Assembly (NCBI GenBank): GCA_023362775.1
Contig: JALMGJ010000006.1
Span: forward strand, 4,115,001 to 4,179,000
Source: Charina bottae
Taxonomy: Eukaryota > Chordata > Lepidosauria > Squamata > Charinaidae
Length of the DNA: 64,000 nt
Direction of reading: 5' to 3'
The notes below the pieces were generated by a model that saw only the letters and a program-made list of their open reading frames with translations, had not been told where the DNA came from and did not search any database. Shown here piece by piece: positions 41,541 to 53,125 of the stretch. The position numbers were made by a program, and so were the translations under genes. Position 1 is the stretch's first letter; the number at the start of each line of letters is the position of its first letter.

Positions 41541-42330
41541 ATGGGACACAGGCTCCAAAAAGGGTCTCCTGAATACATGAATACATGGCTTCATCTTCAT
41601 CTTGAGAAGTCATATCACGCTATTGGCACACATGCCACACTTGTTTTGAGGCCCAACATATGCCCCCACCCTGGATTGCAGGACGTTCTGCTTCCCCTTA
41701 AAACTGTGGACTCCAGCACCAGGTGCCACTTCCCCAACATCTCTGCCACTTTCACTTCCTCAGACAACTCTTCCCTAGCAGTTAGTCAAGATGCTATTTG
41801 CCCAGGAGAGCATTCCCACCCTGCAAAAAATATATCCGCCGCGTTCTGCGCTCTGAAAACAGATACTATCTATGACACTGTGGGGCGATTCTATAAAAGT
41901 GGTGCTACATCATGCTCAGATTACAGTCATGACATGATTGTGCAGGCCGAGTGCACCTGTACTCACACCTGGGAAACTGACGTGCCTGGTGCAAGCCTGC
42001 ATTTCCCAAATGCCACAGGCAGATGTGGGGAGCATACACGGCTTGGTGTGAGTACTGCCATGGCACGAATCCAGAGGAGGATTTTCCGAAAATTGTTGAA
42101 AAACTTCCGTGTTCGGGAAAAGACAGGTGATGAGTAGCTACTCTCTTGCGAGAGAAAGGCATCTCCCTCCGCCTGCCAACTGACTGACGGGTGGCTCCAG
42201 AGCTGGCAACATGGAGTGGATTGGCTGCGTGCAGACTGCATTCGCGCAATGTTTAACCTGGGTTCTCTTAAACCATTGTCTGGATTTGCACCACATGCTA
42301 GCGAGTGCAAACATGCACCAAGCACCCAAA
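41541..42330 (+). other. Unexplained 198-codon open frame
   Basis: ATG at 41541 to TGA at 42135-42137 is open for 198 codons on the plus strand, and parts of the minus strand are open too. I recognise no domain, signal or family. No splice signals tie it to LRGUK. Probably non-coding or part of an unknown repeat. Confidence 0.2.
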
Positions 42331-42461
42331 GTTAAAAACTAAACAAGCGTAGCACGTTGGGTGAACGGCACTGCTAAGTCAAACTGTTCTAGTTCACTGG
42401 GTTGTGTGTGGACATGGACACCATGTTCTGGAACTATCTGCTGCTGTAGTTGTCCCTCTAA

Positions 42462-42555
42462 ATCTGTGTTTTTCAACCTTGGGAACCTTAAGGTGGGTGG
42501 ACTTCAACTCCCAGAATTTCACACATCTTAGTTGCCAAGGCTAAGAAACAGTGAC
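42462..42555. mobile_element. Degenerate palindromic MITE
   Basis: CTGTGTTTTTCAACCTTGGG ... GTTGCCAAGGCTAAGAAACAGTG; the centre is deleted. Confidence 0.75.
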
Positions 42556-42849
42556 GTAGAGAAATGGCTAAAACATTTTTCTGGCCCAGTTTGTTCTTCA
42601 TTTCCACTTAGGTCCCACATGAACACAAGCTGATGAAAAGCACCTCTCCTTAACCCTTCCTAATCAAGCAGCTTCTAATAAGTTCTCTAGCACGATCTGC
42701 TTGCCAAGAAAGAGAAGGACCTTCAGGCGTTGTCATGCGATGCCTGCTCCACAGAAAGCCGTTCTCTGTCTCTTGGCAACAGAGCGATTTAGCAGAGGCC
42801 TGCTTGGGTATCATCACCAAGAGCAAAGGACGGTTTTCAAGGAAAGTGG

Positions 42850-43480
42850 ACGCCCTGTGCTGAATTAAAATGGAGCATTTTTTCCCCCATCAGCATTATT
42901 ACGAGTGATGGGAGGAGGAGGAAAGAGACGTAGACAGAGATCTATGGAAGCGAGTTTTCAGAGAGGTGGACTCCAACATTCACCAAGAGTGAATTGTCCA
43001 GATAAGGGTTGAAGAAAACAACATGTACTGACGATGAGAGCTATTTTTACGGGTCAAAGAGGTGATCCGAGCTACGTAGTTGTAGCAGGCACCCAAATCC
43101 TGAAATTTTGCACCAAAGGAAGCCCCTGCAGAAAATCAATTTAGTGACATAAATGGTCTGAGTAGCCGCAGAAGAGCTGATAACAATGCGGAAGAGAGAC
43201 AGGCGCATTCACGCATACCTGCCTTTGCAGAATCCTGCACCATTCGTTCACATTGCTCGTTTCTCTTGACTGGACTGAAATAAATCCCCCCCACGCCCCC
43301 ACCCCAGCAGTTTGCCTCTTCTAATTTTTATGATCGAAAATACCCCCGTGATAAAAACCCTGGCAACAATCAGCACATTTTCCCCATTATTAAGATTAAT
43401 TTAATTTAATGTATTCAGTTTAGGCTACTGACATGTTGCCATCAGTTATTTGATGGGTCAATTTTGGAGATGGCTTTTCT
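42850..43480. other. Repeat-free AT-rich intron island
   Basis: No repeat recognised. Several TAAT/ATTA-type motifs, for example TTAAGATTAATTTAATTTAA near 43390. Candidate conserved non-coding element, untested. Confidence 0.3.
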
Positions 43481-44283
43481 TTCATAAGCGAACCATAAAG
43501 GTATACTTAACTCTTCTCACCTGCAGGATAAGTAAGAAAACTAAATTTCCCCAAGAGATGGAGTCACTCGGATGATAAAGGTCTAAGAACAGAGTTTTGG
43601 TCTTCGTTCTCAAGTCTAGGATACTCAATCTGACCCAGGAGCACCAAGTGCGGCCATACGCACCTGCTTTGGTGCCCACCAAGTTTCTGGCTGCATTTTC
43701 AATTTTATATTAAAGATAGAGATAGAGAGATAGATAGAGAGGGAGAAACGGCTTCTTCCATCATCATTTGTATTTCCAAGAACACCAGTGGACTCCAAAT
43801 GGTTCCTGAAAGTTTTCTTAGGGAAAAAAAATGGTGGGGGAGGGGGGAGAAGAGAGAAAGAGGTAGCAGAAACATGCGAGGAACCTGAGGGAGTGGAGGA
43901 AGGATAAATGCCCCAGCTGCCACTTTGACAGAGCACCTACAACTTTCCCCCTATTGCAGAAAGGTTGGAAAAATCCATCTTAATTTCAGAAAAAAATTAT
44001 CTTTGTTTATGTTCCATCTGTATTTCTTGAACTTGGTTCCCCACCCCAGTCATTTAGGGTAAAAAAAAAAAAAAGCCACCCTCCACGTGACAATATAAAT
44101 GAGAGCAGATCTGAGGATATAATCAAACCCATGGCTTAGAACTCGAAAACTTTTTCGTAGCATTTCCAAAGAAAGAAACGGGGCGAGTTTGTGGAATTTA
44201 TGGTGATGGAGATGTAGCTGGAGAAGAAATAGCTGGTTGCCTGCAAAGTCTTGAGCGCGGGGGAGGGAGACTGTGTGTTGGGT

Positions 44284-44349
44284 GGGTGTCAAAATCTGCA
44301 AGATGGTGAGCGTGACACCACAACTGCCATCTGGCAGATTTTGACACCC
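44284..44349. repeat. Hairpin with 23-bp arms
   Basis: GGGTGTCAAAATCTGC-A-AGATGG (44284-44306) pairs with its reverse complement at 44327-44349 with one mismatch and a 20-base loop. Likely the remains of a palindromic element. Confidence 0.7.
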
Positions 44350-44547
44350 ACTCCCACCCCAGACGCCCCCACTTGAGTGCACAGATGTCTTTGGCAGCAG
44401 TCCGGGGTTGGTGCTCCTTCATACCAAGCCCCCTCCCCTCTAAACGAAGCCCACGTTTTGTTGCCTGATCCCAACCCCCTTATGGAGCAACTTACTCCCT
44501 CTTCCCTACCCCTCTCAATCCTTCCGGGAGGAGGGGTCCGTTTTTAC

Positions 44548-44636
44548 CTTTCGAACAGCTGGGAGTAGGAGGAGATGGCCTTCCCCGTCAGTGCCTGCTT
44601 GGCCAAACGCTGCCTTCGCTGCAGGGACGCCTCTTC
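44548..44636 (-). CDS. LRGUK: LRGUK C-terminal tail exon (basic)
   Basis: Encodes EEASLQRRQRLAKQALTGKA then ISSYSQLFE(S), a basic, probably helical segment. The acceptor is TCTGCAG|GA and the donor AAAG|GTAAAA. Phase is 0 in and 2 out, which fits the exons at 48053 and 26017. The family match is weak at this point, so the assignment rests on splice logic and position. Confidence 0.8.
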
Positions 44637-44649
44637 CTGCAGATGGAAC

Positions 44650-45814
44650 ACAACCAGCCTCTCAGTGGGGGTCAGCACAGGCTTCGGGCACAAGCCACGT
44701 CAAGGGACACGAGTTCTGCAGCCAGCCAGCCGTGGCGAGGTTAGTGCACCCACCCCCGAGGTCACTTGTCCCCTCTGAGGGACAGCCATCGGTGTTCAAG
44801 TAGCCACACCAACGACAGGCGGGCGTTTGGGAAGGAGGAACCATGGAAGGGAAGCCCCCTTCTTGGCTTAATGTTGGGGAGTGGTCTCGGTTGAGAGCTC
44901 AGGTGACTTCTTCAAAATCCCTGCATGGGGAAATCTAGAGCGAAGCCTCCCCAGCTTCACCAGGCGAAGGTGAACTCATAGCCCTGAGTTGACCCCGTTT
45001 TCCTGGGACCAGGACGCAACGCTGTCCTCAGCATCATCAATTTAGACGGGAACCTCTTTTCCTTGTGAAAACCAGGAGCTGAAGAATCGCAGGGATTAAG
45101 CCGGTCAACAATAATCAGTGATAAAACTATTCAAGGAACTGTGGGCAACATACTGTATATCCCCCCACTTCTCACCCCCCCCCCTAAATTTTACCCATAG
45201 AACCACCCAGTAAGGTCTAGGAGGCAACGTATAAGAACGGCTCACCAATTCTGAGCTTGGCTTTCCCTAATTCACATTAGCAGGATTCAGTGCATCTTAG
45301 GCGCAATCGCTGTTTGTGCTTCCTGCTTGGAAACATTTCCGCTCTTCTGCTTTTCGCAAACCTGGCTGACCCAATTAAGCCCCCGAAGGTCCCCCTGGGC
45401 GTGGAGATCCAAGAGATGAAGGGAGTCTGCTGCCTCTTTCTCGCATGCCAGGAAGGAAGGAACAGAGGCGGGATGCCTCCCTCCCAGGCCACATACCTCT
45501 CGCCACATCAGAGAAAGCCTTTTGCTGATTGGGGGGTAGCGGATCGGTTTGCGACTCCTCTTCTCCATCTTGAGGGGCACCCCCGGGCATCGGAGGGTGG
45601 GCCCTGGCCCTCCTAGCGAGCAGATGGGGTGCTCTCCCCTGCAGAGCCTGCAGGCCTCCAGAGCTGAAATTCCGCATTGTGACACCGTCGCTCTAGAACG
45701 CCCTTCCCGCCCCCACTCCACCAGCTCCGAGAGATTTCTCCTCTTGCTCCTGCTGAGGGCCGGCCAAAGAGTTTATTGGAGGAGTAGACCAAAGTGTTGG
45801 TCTACGGGAGCGAT
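44650..45814. other. LRGUK intron, nothing recognised
   Basis: Unique-looking sequence with short overlapping open frames on both strands; no known family. Confidence 0.4.
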
Positions 45815-45945
45815 CAATCAGAAGAAGTCTGGTGGCACCTTTTCCAACTAACAATTTTCTCGTAAGGCATAAACTTTTTTTTAAAAAAAAGTAAGTCGGA
45901 AAAGGTGCTATCGGACTCCTCCTGATTTTTGGCTACCAAACAATT
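45815..45945. repeat. Interspersed repeat with GTCTGGTGGCACC motif, copy 2
   Basis: AAGTCTGGTGGCACCTTTTC and GTAAGTCGGAAAAGGTGCTA match copies at 12085 and 59835. A-rich centre. Confidence 0.45.
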
Positions 45946-47280
45946 TAAAATGCGTACAGAGAAACTGCCAATCACTCTTTCTGGACTGCTGCCTTCCAAA
46001 AGACATTGGGACCTTCTGTATACAAAGCAGGGACCTTGACTTTGGCTCTTCCCCTGAAGGATAATACATGGATCCATTATAAAAGCTTCCCTGCCTTGTT
46101 TCAAGACAAATGATTGGAACCAAGGAATCCTTTCCAACGGCTTGGGATCTGTGAGCTGGAGACTGTGAGGATTCACCACTGACACCCTTCTCCAGCTCTT
46201 TGTAGCCTGGGATCAAAGGGGCTCCTCATGATGAGTAAGGGGGGCAGGTAAACCTACTTTGGGGGGCAAACTGTATTTCCCACAACCGGGGTACACAAGT
46301 CGAATGCACTCTTGAATTCCAATTAGGAGATATGGGACACGGCTCTGCTTTTCCTTGCTCACCGCCAAGGATGATATGAAGAGGCGGCGTGTCAGGAGGT
46401 GAACACGTTTTCAAAAGGTAAGAAGAGTTGCCCCTCCACTAGAAGTCCAAGTGAGGAAGAAGCTGAGATACAAGCAGCTTCACTGGGCAAGCCAGGTTTG
46501 CAAGGGGACGTAATGCAAGGAAATATTTGGACTCCAAGGGGTGGATCTCCACTCCTGGTGCAGCATGTTTTCACTGAAATCAATGGGATTCAAGTCAAGT
46601 CCTGAGTAACTTTATCTCACTGATTTCAATGGGAGAATTGGCGGCATACCCATGACACACTTCCCAGGTCACTTAGTGGCATTTGTAGAACGTGTGAGTC
46701 TTTGTTAGCTTTAAGCTCATCTTCTTCCTTTGTGGCTTTGTGTGCTGTGTAAACCCAGCTCATCTGATGACGTTCTGGTCCAATGTGTTGTATGAACCCA
46801 GAAAAATGATTCAGGTAAGGAACCAGGTTAAATGTACTGTAGGAATGCAAGTCAGTGAGGCTGCAATTCTGTTCACTCTTCCTTACATTAGACCTGAATG
46901 GCCTGGATCCTGCCTCTTGATCGATCTTGACCTGTCTCTCGGTCGATCTTCTCTCTTGAGAAAATCACCGCAGAGCATGGCCCAGCTCCAGAATTATTCC
47001 CCGGCCTGATTTTCCTTTCAGGTGAAGTTGCTCCTGGCCCCGCTTCTGAGATCAGGCAGGGCGCTCTGGCCGATCAGTTCCAGCATAATGGCTGCCTTCA
47101 CACCATCAGGCTTGGGGACGGAACCCTCAACTAACGAAGCAAGCAAACGGGGTGTGTGCAATACACAGAGCTACACACACCAACCAAGATTAACCCTAGC
47201 CAAGTTTAGCATGTCATGCAAATGCAGCTACCAATTGAACAAACTTAGTTCCTTGTTTATTTGCTGGATGAATCTCCTGC
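45946..47280. other. LRGUK intron, mostly unclassified
   Basis: Possible old repeats at 46735-46870 and 47130-47240 (GTGTAAACCCAGCTCA, CATGCAAATGCAGC). No gene seen. Confidence 0.4.
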
Positions 47281-47465
47281 TGTTTCTTAAGAGTTGGAGG
47301 CAGCAAACATTGCGCTCCCTCCTCTTATTTTTTCCCCCCCCACAACAGCAGCCCTGGCTGTTGAATGAAATGAAAGAGCAGGACTGGCTCCAAGTCCCCT
47401 CCGGGAGCTTCTCACTAGTCGTAGCCCAGCACCTTCACCGGAGCATCACCCTGGCTCTCTTAAGC
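47281..47465 (-). mobile_element. Single-unit tRNA-derived SINE remnant
   Basis: CCCACAACAGCAGCCCTGGC, CAGGACTGGCTCCAAGTCCC and GCCCAGCACCTTCACC follow the same order as the SINE at 19372-20217, but without tandem expansion. Confidence 0.6.
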
Positions 47466-48052
47466 ATTCTTTTCCCTCTTGGAGAATCACCGTTTCTGCA
47501 CTAATACTTGCACTCAGCTGAAAGACAATCTCAAACCCCAAAGAACCAAACTGCCCCCACAAGCTCCACTTATGACAGATGCATTCAATTCCAAGTATTT
47601 CTTTAAAATGCAACAATCGGCTTAAAAATTATAAATAGCCAATGCCATGGTCCTGCTGCTGATAGTCATGGCGAAAACGTAACATCTGGCGAACACATTT
47701 AAAAGGCTTTACAGAATTCTCCAAGTCGGAATGGGCTTCCAAAGGATTCTTGGGGGTGTCAAGCCAGTCCCATCTAAAACCCTGCAAACCAAATGGGTCG
47801 GCAAATCTTATGCCTTTCTACTTCAAGGAAGGAGTGTCAATTTTCAGGATAAGTCCTATTTCTCTTGGAATTTCTTTGCTGGAATTATTGAAACCATGGA
47901 ACTGGGGAAGAACTGCTTTTCTTCTAGTTGAATCATCCTTGGAACTCAATCTGGGCTTGCCTTCAAAGCTAGATGCTTGCAGGTGTGCAATTTGGTTAAC
48001 ATGACATTGTGTTTCATCGATAACAAGAAGATGCTCTGCTCCCTTTACTTAC

Positions 48053-48210
48053 CACTGGTGTCTTCTGTGCTGAAAGTTTGGCTGATATTCTGGCAGAGTA
48101 ATTTTTGGCTGAGGAGTCCAAAAATTCGTTGGGAGTAGGTGATGGTGCAACACCATCAGTCCCTTTGATGTTGCTTACTTTCAGAGCTGCAGGAGATTCC
48201 TTGTTTGGAG
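48053..48210 (-). CDS. LRGUK: LRGUK C-terminal tail exon (Ser/Lys-rich)
   Basis: Encodes (A)PNKESPAALKVSNIKGTDGV then APSPTPNEFLDSSAKNYSAR and ISAKLSAQKTPV. I recognise no motif, and this tail evolves fast. Support comes from clean splice sites (TTTTTAG|CT and GTG|GTAAGT), a fully open 158 bp, and phase continuity with the exons on both sides. Confidence 0.85.
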
Positions 48211-48484
48211 CTAAAAACAAACAAACAGCAGATAATCTTACCCAGAATGGTAAAAGAGAGTTACGGTGTTATTGGGTGGTCAACCAAAGAAAATTTCACC
48301 TGTGCAGACTTGGTGTTCTTGCTCTAGTACCCAAGCTATTAAACGAAGAATAACTGCCATATACCTGCATTAAGGGAGGGATGGTCTACCGCTCAGGAAT
48401 CTCCCATTCCACCAAATGAATTATCCCTTGTCACTTTATTCCATATTTACCCTTTTCAGTATCAGCAGTAAACCCACCTAAGTG

Positions 48485-49383
48485 GAGTCCTTGGTGCTCT
48501 CTGAGCTTGGGTGTTGGCTTGCAGATGTTTCATTACCTGACTAGGTAACTTCATCAGTGCAAGTGAGTGTGGAGTTTGCTCCCTGTTTATATATAGTAGC
48601 TTCCCCTGCCAGTGTTGGTGGGGGTGTGGCTTTCTCCTTGGTAGTTCCTTGATCAGGGTAGTTCCTTGTCTTCTGACTATTAGCTGGTGTTCATGGATGT
48701 GCTTTGCTAGTCTTCTGCAGTCAGAAGACATGATGAAAACTCCTTAATTTCATAACACATGGACAGACTCAACCACAGTTTCAGCTGGGAAACTGTTAGC
48801 ATCCTAGACCAAGCCAAATCCAAAAACGCAAGAGAATTCCTGGAAGCTTGGCATTCAGACAACTCGGCCATCAATAGACACATAGAAATAAACCACATTT
48901 ATACACCATTCAAAAGAGACAATAAAAAAGCTAAGGAGGAAACAAAAAGACCAGAACACATCCTCTCCAGCAGCCTACACCCAGATAAGCAGGGATTAAC
49001 ACCAGACAAACAATCAAGCAGAACACAATGCCCTAATCAAGGAACTACCAAGGAGTAACCCAAGGAGACAAACAATCAAACAGACAATCAAGCGGAGAAC
49101 AATACCCTAATCAAGCAACTATCAAGGGACAAACAATCAAGCAGACAAACAATCAAGCAGAAAACAATGCCCTAATCAAGGAACTACCAAGGAGAAAACC
49201 ACACCCCACCAACACTGGCAGGGCAAGCTGCTGTATATAAACAGGGAGCAAACCCCACCCTCACCAGCACTGATGCTGTTCCCTGGTCAGGTCATGAAAT
49301 GTCTGCAAGCCAACAGCCAAGCTCGGAGAGCACCAAGGACCCCCCAGTTCAACCCTGGGCTACAGAGATTATCTTCTATAGGG
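48485..49383. mobile_element. Penelope-like element with inverted arms, copy B
   Basis: The plus strand encodes [39 protein letters not shown] and [14 protein letters not shown]; the left third is antisense (CRRLAKHIHEHQLIVRRQ on minus), meeting at about 48718. Both outer ends are the same arm, inverted, with CACTGATG...GAAA motifs. Perfect 13-bp duplication ACCCACCTAAGTG at 48472-48484 and 49384-49396. Internal CAATCAAGCAGA repeats. Confidence 0.88.
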
Positions 49384-49396
49384 ACCCACCTAAGTG

Positions 49397-49989
49397 TTTG
49401 CACTGAGCTGATACTTCTGCCTCCTTGCACTTGCATTTAGCACTGCCCTTATTGCTGTCTTAGGCTTCAAATCCTCACCTCCAAACAAACGTTCACATGG
49501 CACGTGGGCAGTTCATGGACACGCCTAGGAATTTACTTTGCACGAGTTTCCTTAGGCATGATCTACAACACACAGCCACATTTCTCTTCATGCACTGAAG
49601 AGTTCCAGCCCCCTTTAGTCTCCAGGCGCAGCCCTTCCATCCTCAGCCCTCTCGCATCAGGGCTGTGCGGGAACAAAACGCCGTGAATGCCCGTGCAAGC
49701 CCCACCGAACAGTTGGGAAATAGGATGTGTCTATGTTATGCGGGGAACGTGCAGGAAAAGGCGATTTCTAAATGGTGTTTGGAGGGACTTTGCCTAGGAA
49801 TGATTACAAGCCATCCTTGAACCACGATCACCTCTTTCTCGGTCTCCCATCCTACCCCCTCCTCGTGTCTCACTCTGTCCATTAACACAAGCTCTGTTAC
49901 GTCTGTTCCTTAAAAAAAAAAAAGCAGAGGGAAGATGTTAATAGCCTTCCGTTATATCAAACAGCTAATCCCCCCCCCCTTCATGATCT
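49397..49989. other. LRGUK intron, nothing recognised
   Basis: Unique-looking sequence; no repeat or RNA structure identified. Confidence 0.4.
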
Positions 49990-50400
49990 TGTTGCAAATG
50001 TTCATATTAAGAGTCAACCTCCAGGCAAGATTTTAAGAAATAAATAAGGGATTTCTGCCTCCACCATACGGGAAAGAGGCAATCTCTCTTTGAATAGGAT
50101 CATTACATTTATTTGAAACACCTAGAAATGAAGCTGTAAATGAATTTAATGAAGCATGGTAAATTTTAAAGTTACTTTTATGGGTGGCGGAATTGCCCCC
50201 GTCGGTGCTTTTAATGAAGTTGCCTTGACTGGGAAAGAAATGCAAATTGATGGGACAGCAAGACATTAGCGCCTCTGAAGAGCCCCTTCAAGGGACATCA
50301 GATGGTTTATGGCGGATGATGAAGCCAAGAGAGCTTTTGAACTTCTTTACCCGCTGGAAACATGCTTCTCTTTTTTTAAATACTACTGCTGTTTGTGAAC
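49990..50400. other. Repeat-free AT-rich island with octamer motif
   Basis: About 400 bp without recognisable repeats, directly left of a hAT MITE. Contains a POU octamer ATGCAAAT at 50240-50247 and several TTAATGAAG phrases. Candidate enhancer or conserved non-coding element. Confidence 0.3.
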
Positions 50401-50416
50401 CTTTGACTCAGACGGC

Positions 50417-50687
50417 CAGAGCTTTCCAAACTGTGTGTGGCGACACAAAAGTGTGTCGCCAGACACAGTCTGGTGTGTCGCCACACAACCCGGAAGCGCT
50501 GATCATCATCAGTGCTTCCAGGTTTTCCCGCGGCGACACACCAACGGTGGCGCGCAAAAACCCGAAAGCGGCAGCAGCGCTTCCCGGTTTTTGCGCACTG
50601 CCGCAATGGCGGCGCTTCCGGGTTTTCCCGCGGCAACACACCAATAGCGGTTGGTGTGTCACCGCAGGAAAACTTTGGGAAGCCCTG
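50417..50687 (+). mobile_element. GC-rich hAT MITE, copy 1
   Basis: Starts CAGAGCTTTCCAAACTGTGT and ends AACTTTGGGAAGCCCTG, with perfect 8-bp duplication CAGACGGC (50409-50416 and 50688-50695). The inside repeats CCCGGAAGCGCTGAT, GGTTTTCCCGCGGCGACACA and GTTGGTGTGTCGCC in both orientations. Confidence 0.92.
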
Positions 50688-51508
50688 CAGACGGCACTCA
50701 AGGCTTCAGTGGAAGACTTTGGGCTTGCGTTTGTCCTATTGTCAGGAGACGAAGTTGGGGCCCCTTGCACCCTGCTTCCCTGCCCAATATCGCTGCCTCC
50801 TTCCCCTGGCCCTTGGTCTCCCAGGGATAACCCTTGCTAGGGATTTCATGCTCCATCTTGGACAATCTTATCTGCTCCCTGACTTCTTAGTGGGGTTTCA
50901 GGGGAACTCAAAGTCATTCAGGGACTCTCAGGGCGAGGAGGAGCAACTTTCTATGGGGAAGGGCTGGGCTATAATTGGCAGGTCTGGATGTCATGGTCCC
51001 ACCAAAGTGAGTGGGGCCAAATTTTTCAGCCCTTCTTTGGAGGAATGAGGGGTGAAGGCTGCCTTATTTGCCCTTAAAAAACAACCCCCCCCCCAAATGG
51101 GGAAATTGGCTTTACATGACCCCCCTCTCCAACACTTAAGGCACCCATTTCACCACCAACTGGTGTCCAAAGACCCAAAATGCAAGAAAAGAGCAGAAAA
51201 TGTGGCCCTGCCTTCTATAAAGATATTCAGGGAGTTACAAGAGGGGTGCAGAGTGGGAACAGGTTTTCCATCTTGCCTTAAGTGCTCCACATTTCTTCTC
51301 TGGTAGAAGAGTGCGCAACAGTCATATAGATCGAATATTTGCAATATAGCCGGGCACCCTCCCCACCCGCCCAGTTTCAAAGCCAAACCAGTGGCAAACC
51401 CAGTGAGTGCAGACACCTCCTCTGCCAGGGATCGGCAGAAAGCTACTCATGAGACTTCCTGCTTCCAAGAAATTCTAGGGCTGCAAGCTTGAGCGCCTTG
51501 CGCCATAC

Positions 51509-51625
51509 CTGAAAGGTGGCTGCCGACCAAGGCAGGACCCACGTCTTTGGCTTCTGAAGGCTGCATCAGCCCCAGGAACTCCTCGAGAAGGCGGCTCAGT
51601 TTTGTGAAAGCTTCATCATAGTCAT
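51509..51625 (-). CDS. LRGUK: LRGUK exon after the kinase domain
   Basis: Encodes (D)DYDEAFTKLSRLLEEFLGLM then QPSEAKDVGPALVGSHLS, the last helix of the GK domain and the start of the divergent C-terminal tail. The acceptor is CCTCCAG|AT and the donor TCAG|GTATGG. It is 117 bp, with phase matching exons on both sides. Confidence 0.93.
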
Positions 51626-51823
51626 CTGGAGGTGTAGGGAGATGTGTTTGGAGAAGAAGAGAAGAACTTTGGTAAAGGGTGGGAGAGCTGCAGCCACTAA
51701 CAGCCCAGGTCATCCTCTTAATGCGTATTTGTCCACTTACCAATTGCTTGCCAGTTCATTATCAATTGCATCAAATTACTTAGAGAAGGAAATCCACGCA
51801 GCCCTAATTGCAAATAGTTAAGT

Positions 51824-52140
51824 CAGGGCTTTCCAAAGTTTTCCCGCGGCGACACACCAACCGCCGTTGGTGTGTCGCTGCGGGAAAACCCGGAAGTGCC
51901 GCCGTTGCGGCAGCGCGCAAAACCCCGGAAACGCTGCTGCCGCTTTCGTTTTTTCCGCACCGCCGTGGCTGCGGCGCTTTCGGGTTTTCGCGCGCCACCG
52001 TTGGTGTGTCGCCGCGGGAAAACCCGGAAGCGCTGATGGCCCGGTGGCGCGCCATCAGCGCTTCCAGGTTTTGATGCGACACATCTGGGCCCCGCAGGCG
52101 ACACGCTTTTGTGTCGCGACACACAGTTTGGAAAGCTCTG
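51824..52140 (-). mobile_element. GC-rich hAT MITE, copy 2
   Basis: Starts CAGGGCTTTCCAAAGTTTTC and ends CACAGTTTGGAAAGCTCTG, flanked by AGTTAAGT (51816-51823 and 52141-52148). Same inside as 50417-50687, reversed. Very rich in CG dinucleotides. Confidence 0.92.
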
Positions 52141-52639
52141 AGTTAAGTCATGGGATTTGCTACAAAAAAATACAGTGAGGGCTGCTAGCTTAAGCCCTGG
52201 AGAGGGCTTGGTTCTCCTTTCCTGCCTGTGGACTTTCCAGATGCATCTCTTGGTTCCTGCAGACAAGGCATGCCTTTGATCTGATCCAGAGAGATCTAAA
52301 GCAAACTTTACTTGTCTACCAAACGTGTCAGATTTAATACGGTCTTCTTCCTGCACCACCACCCACGGCCCACCTCTTCAAGTTCACAGGAAAAAGCATG
52401 CTCAACCCTGTGAACAAAGAAATTTCAGGGGATAGGACACAGATATACACTGCCATGCATAGCCACACCAGATATCCTCTAATCCTTGTTGTACTGATTC
52501 CCATGTCCTCCTCCTATTCTTTAATTATTACATTTTTATCCTATTTAACTCACAGAAAGTCTGAAAAGTAGGGTAGGCTGAGTGACACATTGTATGACCT
52601 CAAGGCAATGAATGTCAGTTGAATCATCTTGGTTTGGGA

Positions 52640-52820
52640 ACATGTTTTGATGCTATGAATAAGGGAGGTGGGACAATCAAGCACGGTTGGGTGACTATCA
52701 GAGAATGCCAGGCCTGTGGGCTAGGTTGAGAAGTCAACACATCCCAGAAGACGACAATGGTGAACCTCTTCCACGTTGTTGCAAGAAACTACATGGTTGT
52801 ATAATCCGTGAAGTGTGAAA
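52640..52820 (+). mobile_element. 5S-derived SINE body remnant
   Basis: CCCAGAAGACGACAATGGTG, AACCTCTTCCACG and ACTACATGGTTGTATAATCC follow the body/tail of the 5S-derived SINE at 62110-62310. The promoter part is degraded. Confidence 0.5.
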
Positions 52821-53125
52821 GGATATAGACCTAGCTTTGAAAGGAGAAGGGAGCAAGGAACCACCAATGGGGAAGAAAATATTACTTGGACAGGGAAAAA
52901 GGGAACTGCAAGAAAGAAACTCAAAATAACCTTGCCTTGATTTTGTTTGGTATAAGATGTGGTAGAGAAACTTTGACAGGCTTTCAAGAGTGTGTTATTC
53001 TACCCCACAGTAATAAAAACCATTTCTGAAATTCTGCTGCGCTGTTCCTTGATCCTGCCTACCTCAAAGGGCTGACCTGAGGTCACCAGGAGTTTTGTTC
53101 AACTTGAAGAAGTCCTCCAAGTTAC

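Noticed and set aside
50247..51048. Overlapping 178-197-codon frames
   Set aside because: They pass through the CG-rich hAT MITE at 50417-50687; stop codons are rare there because of base composition.
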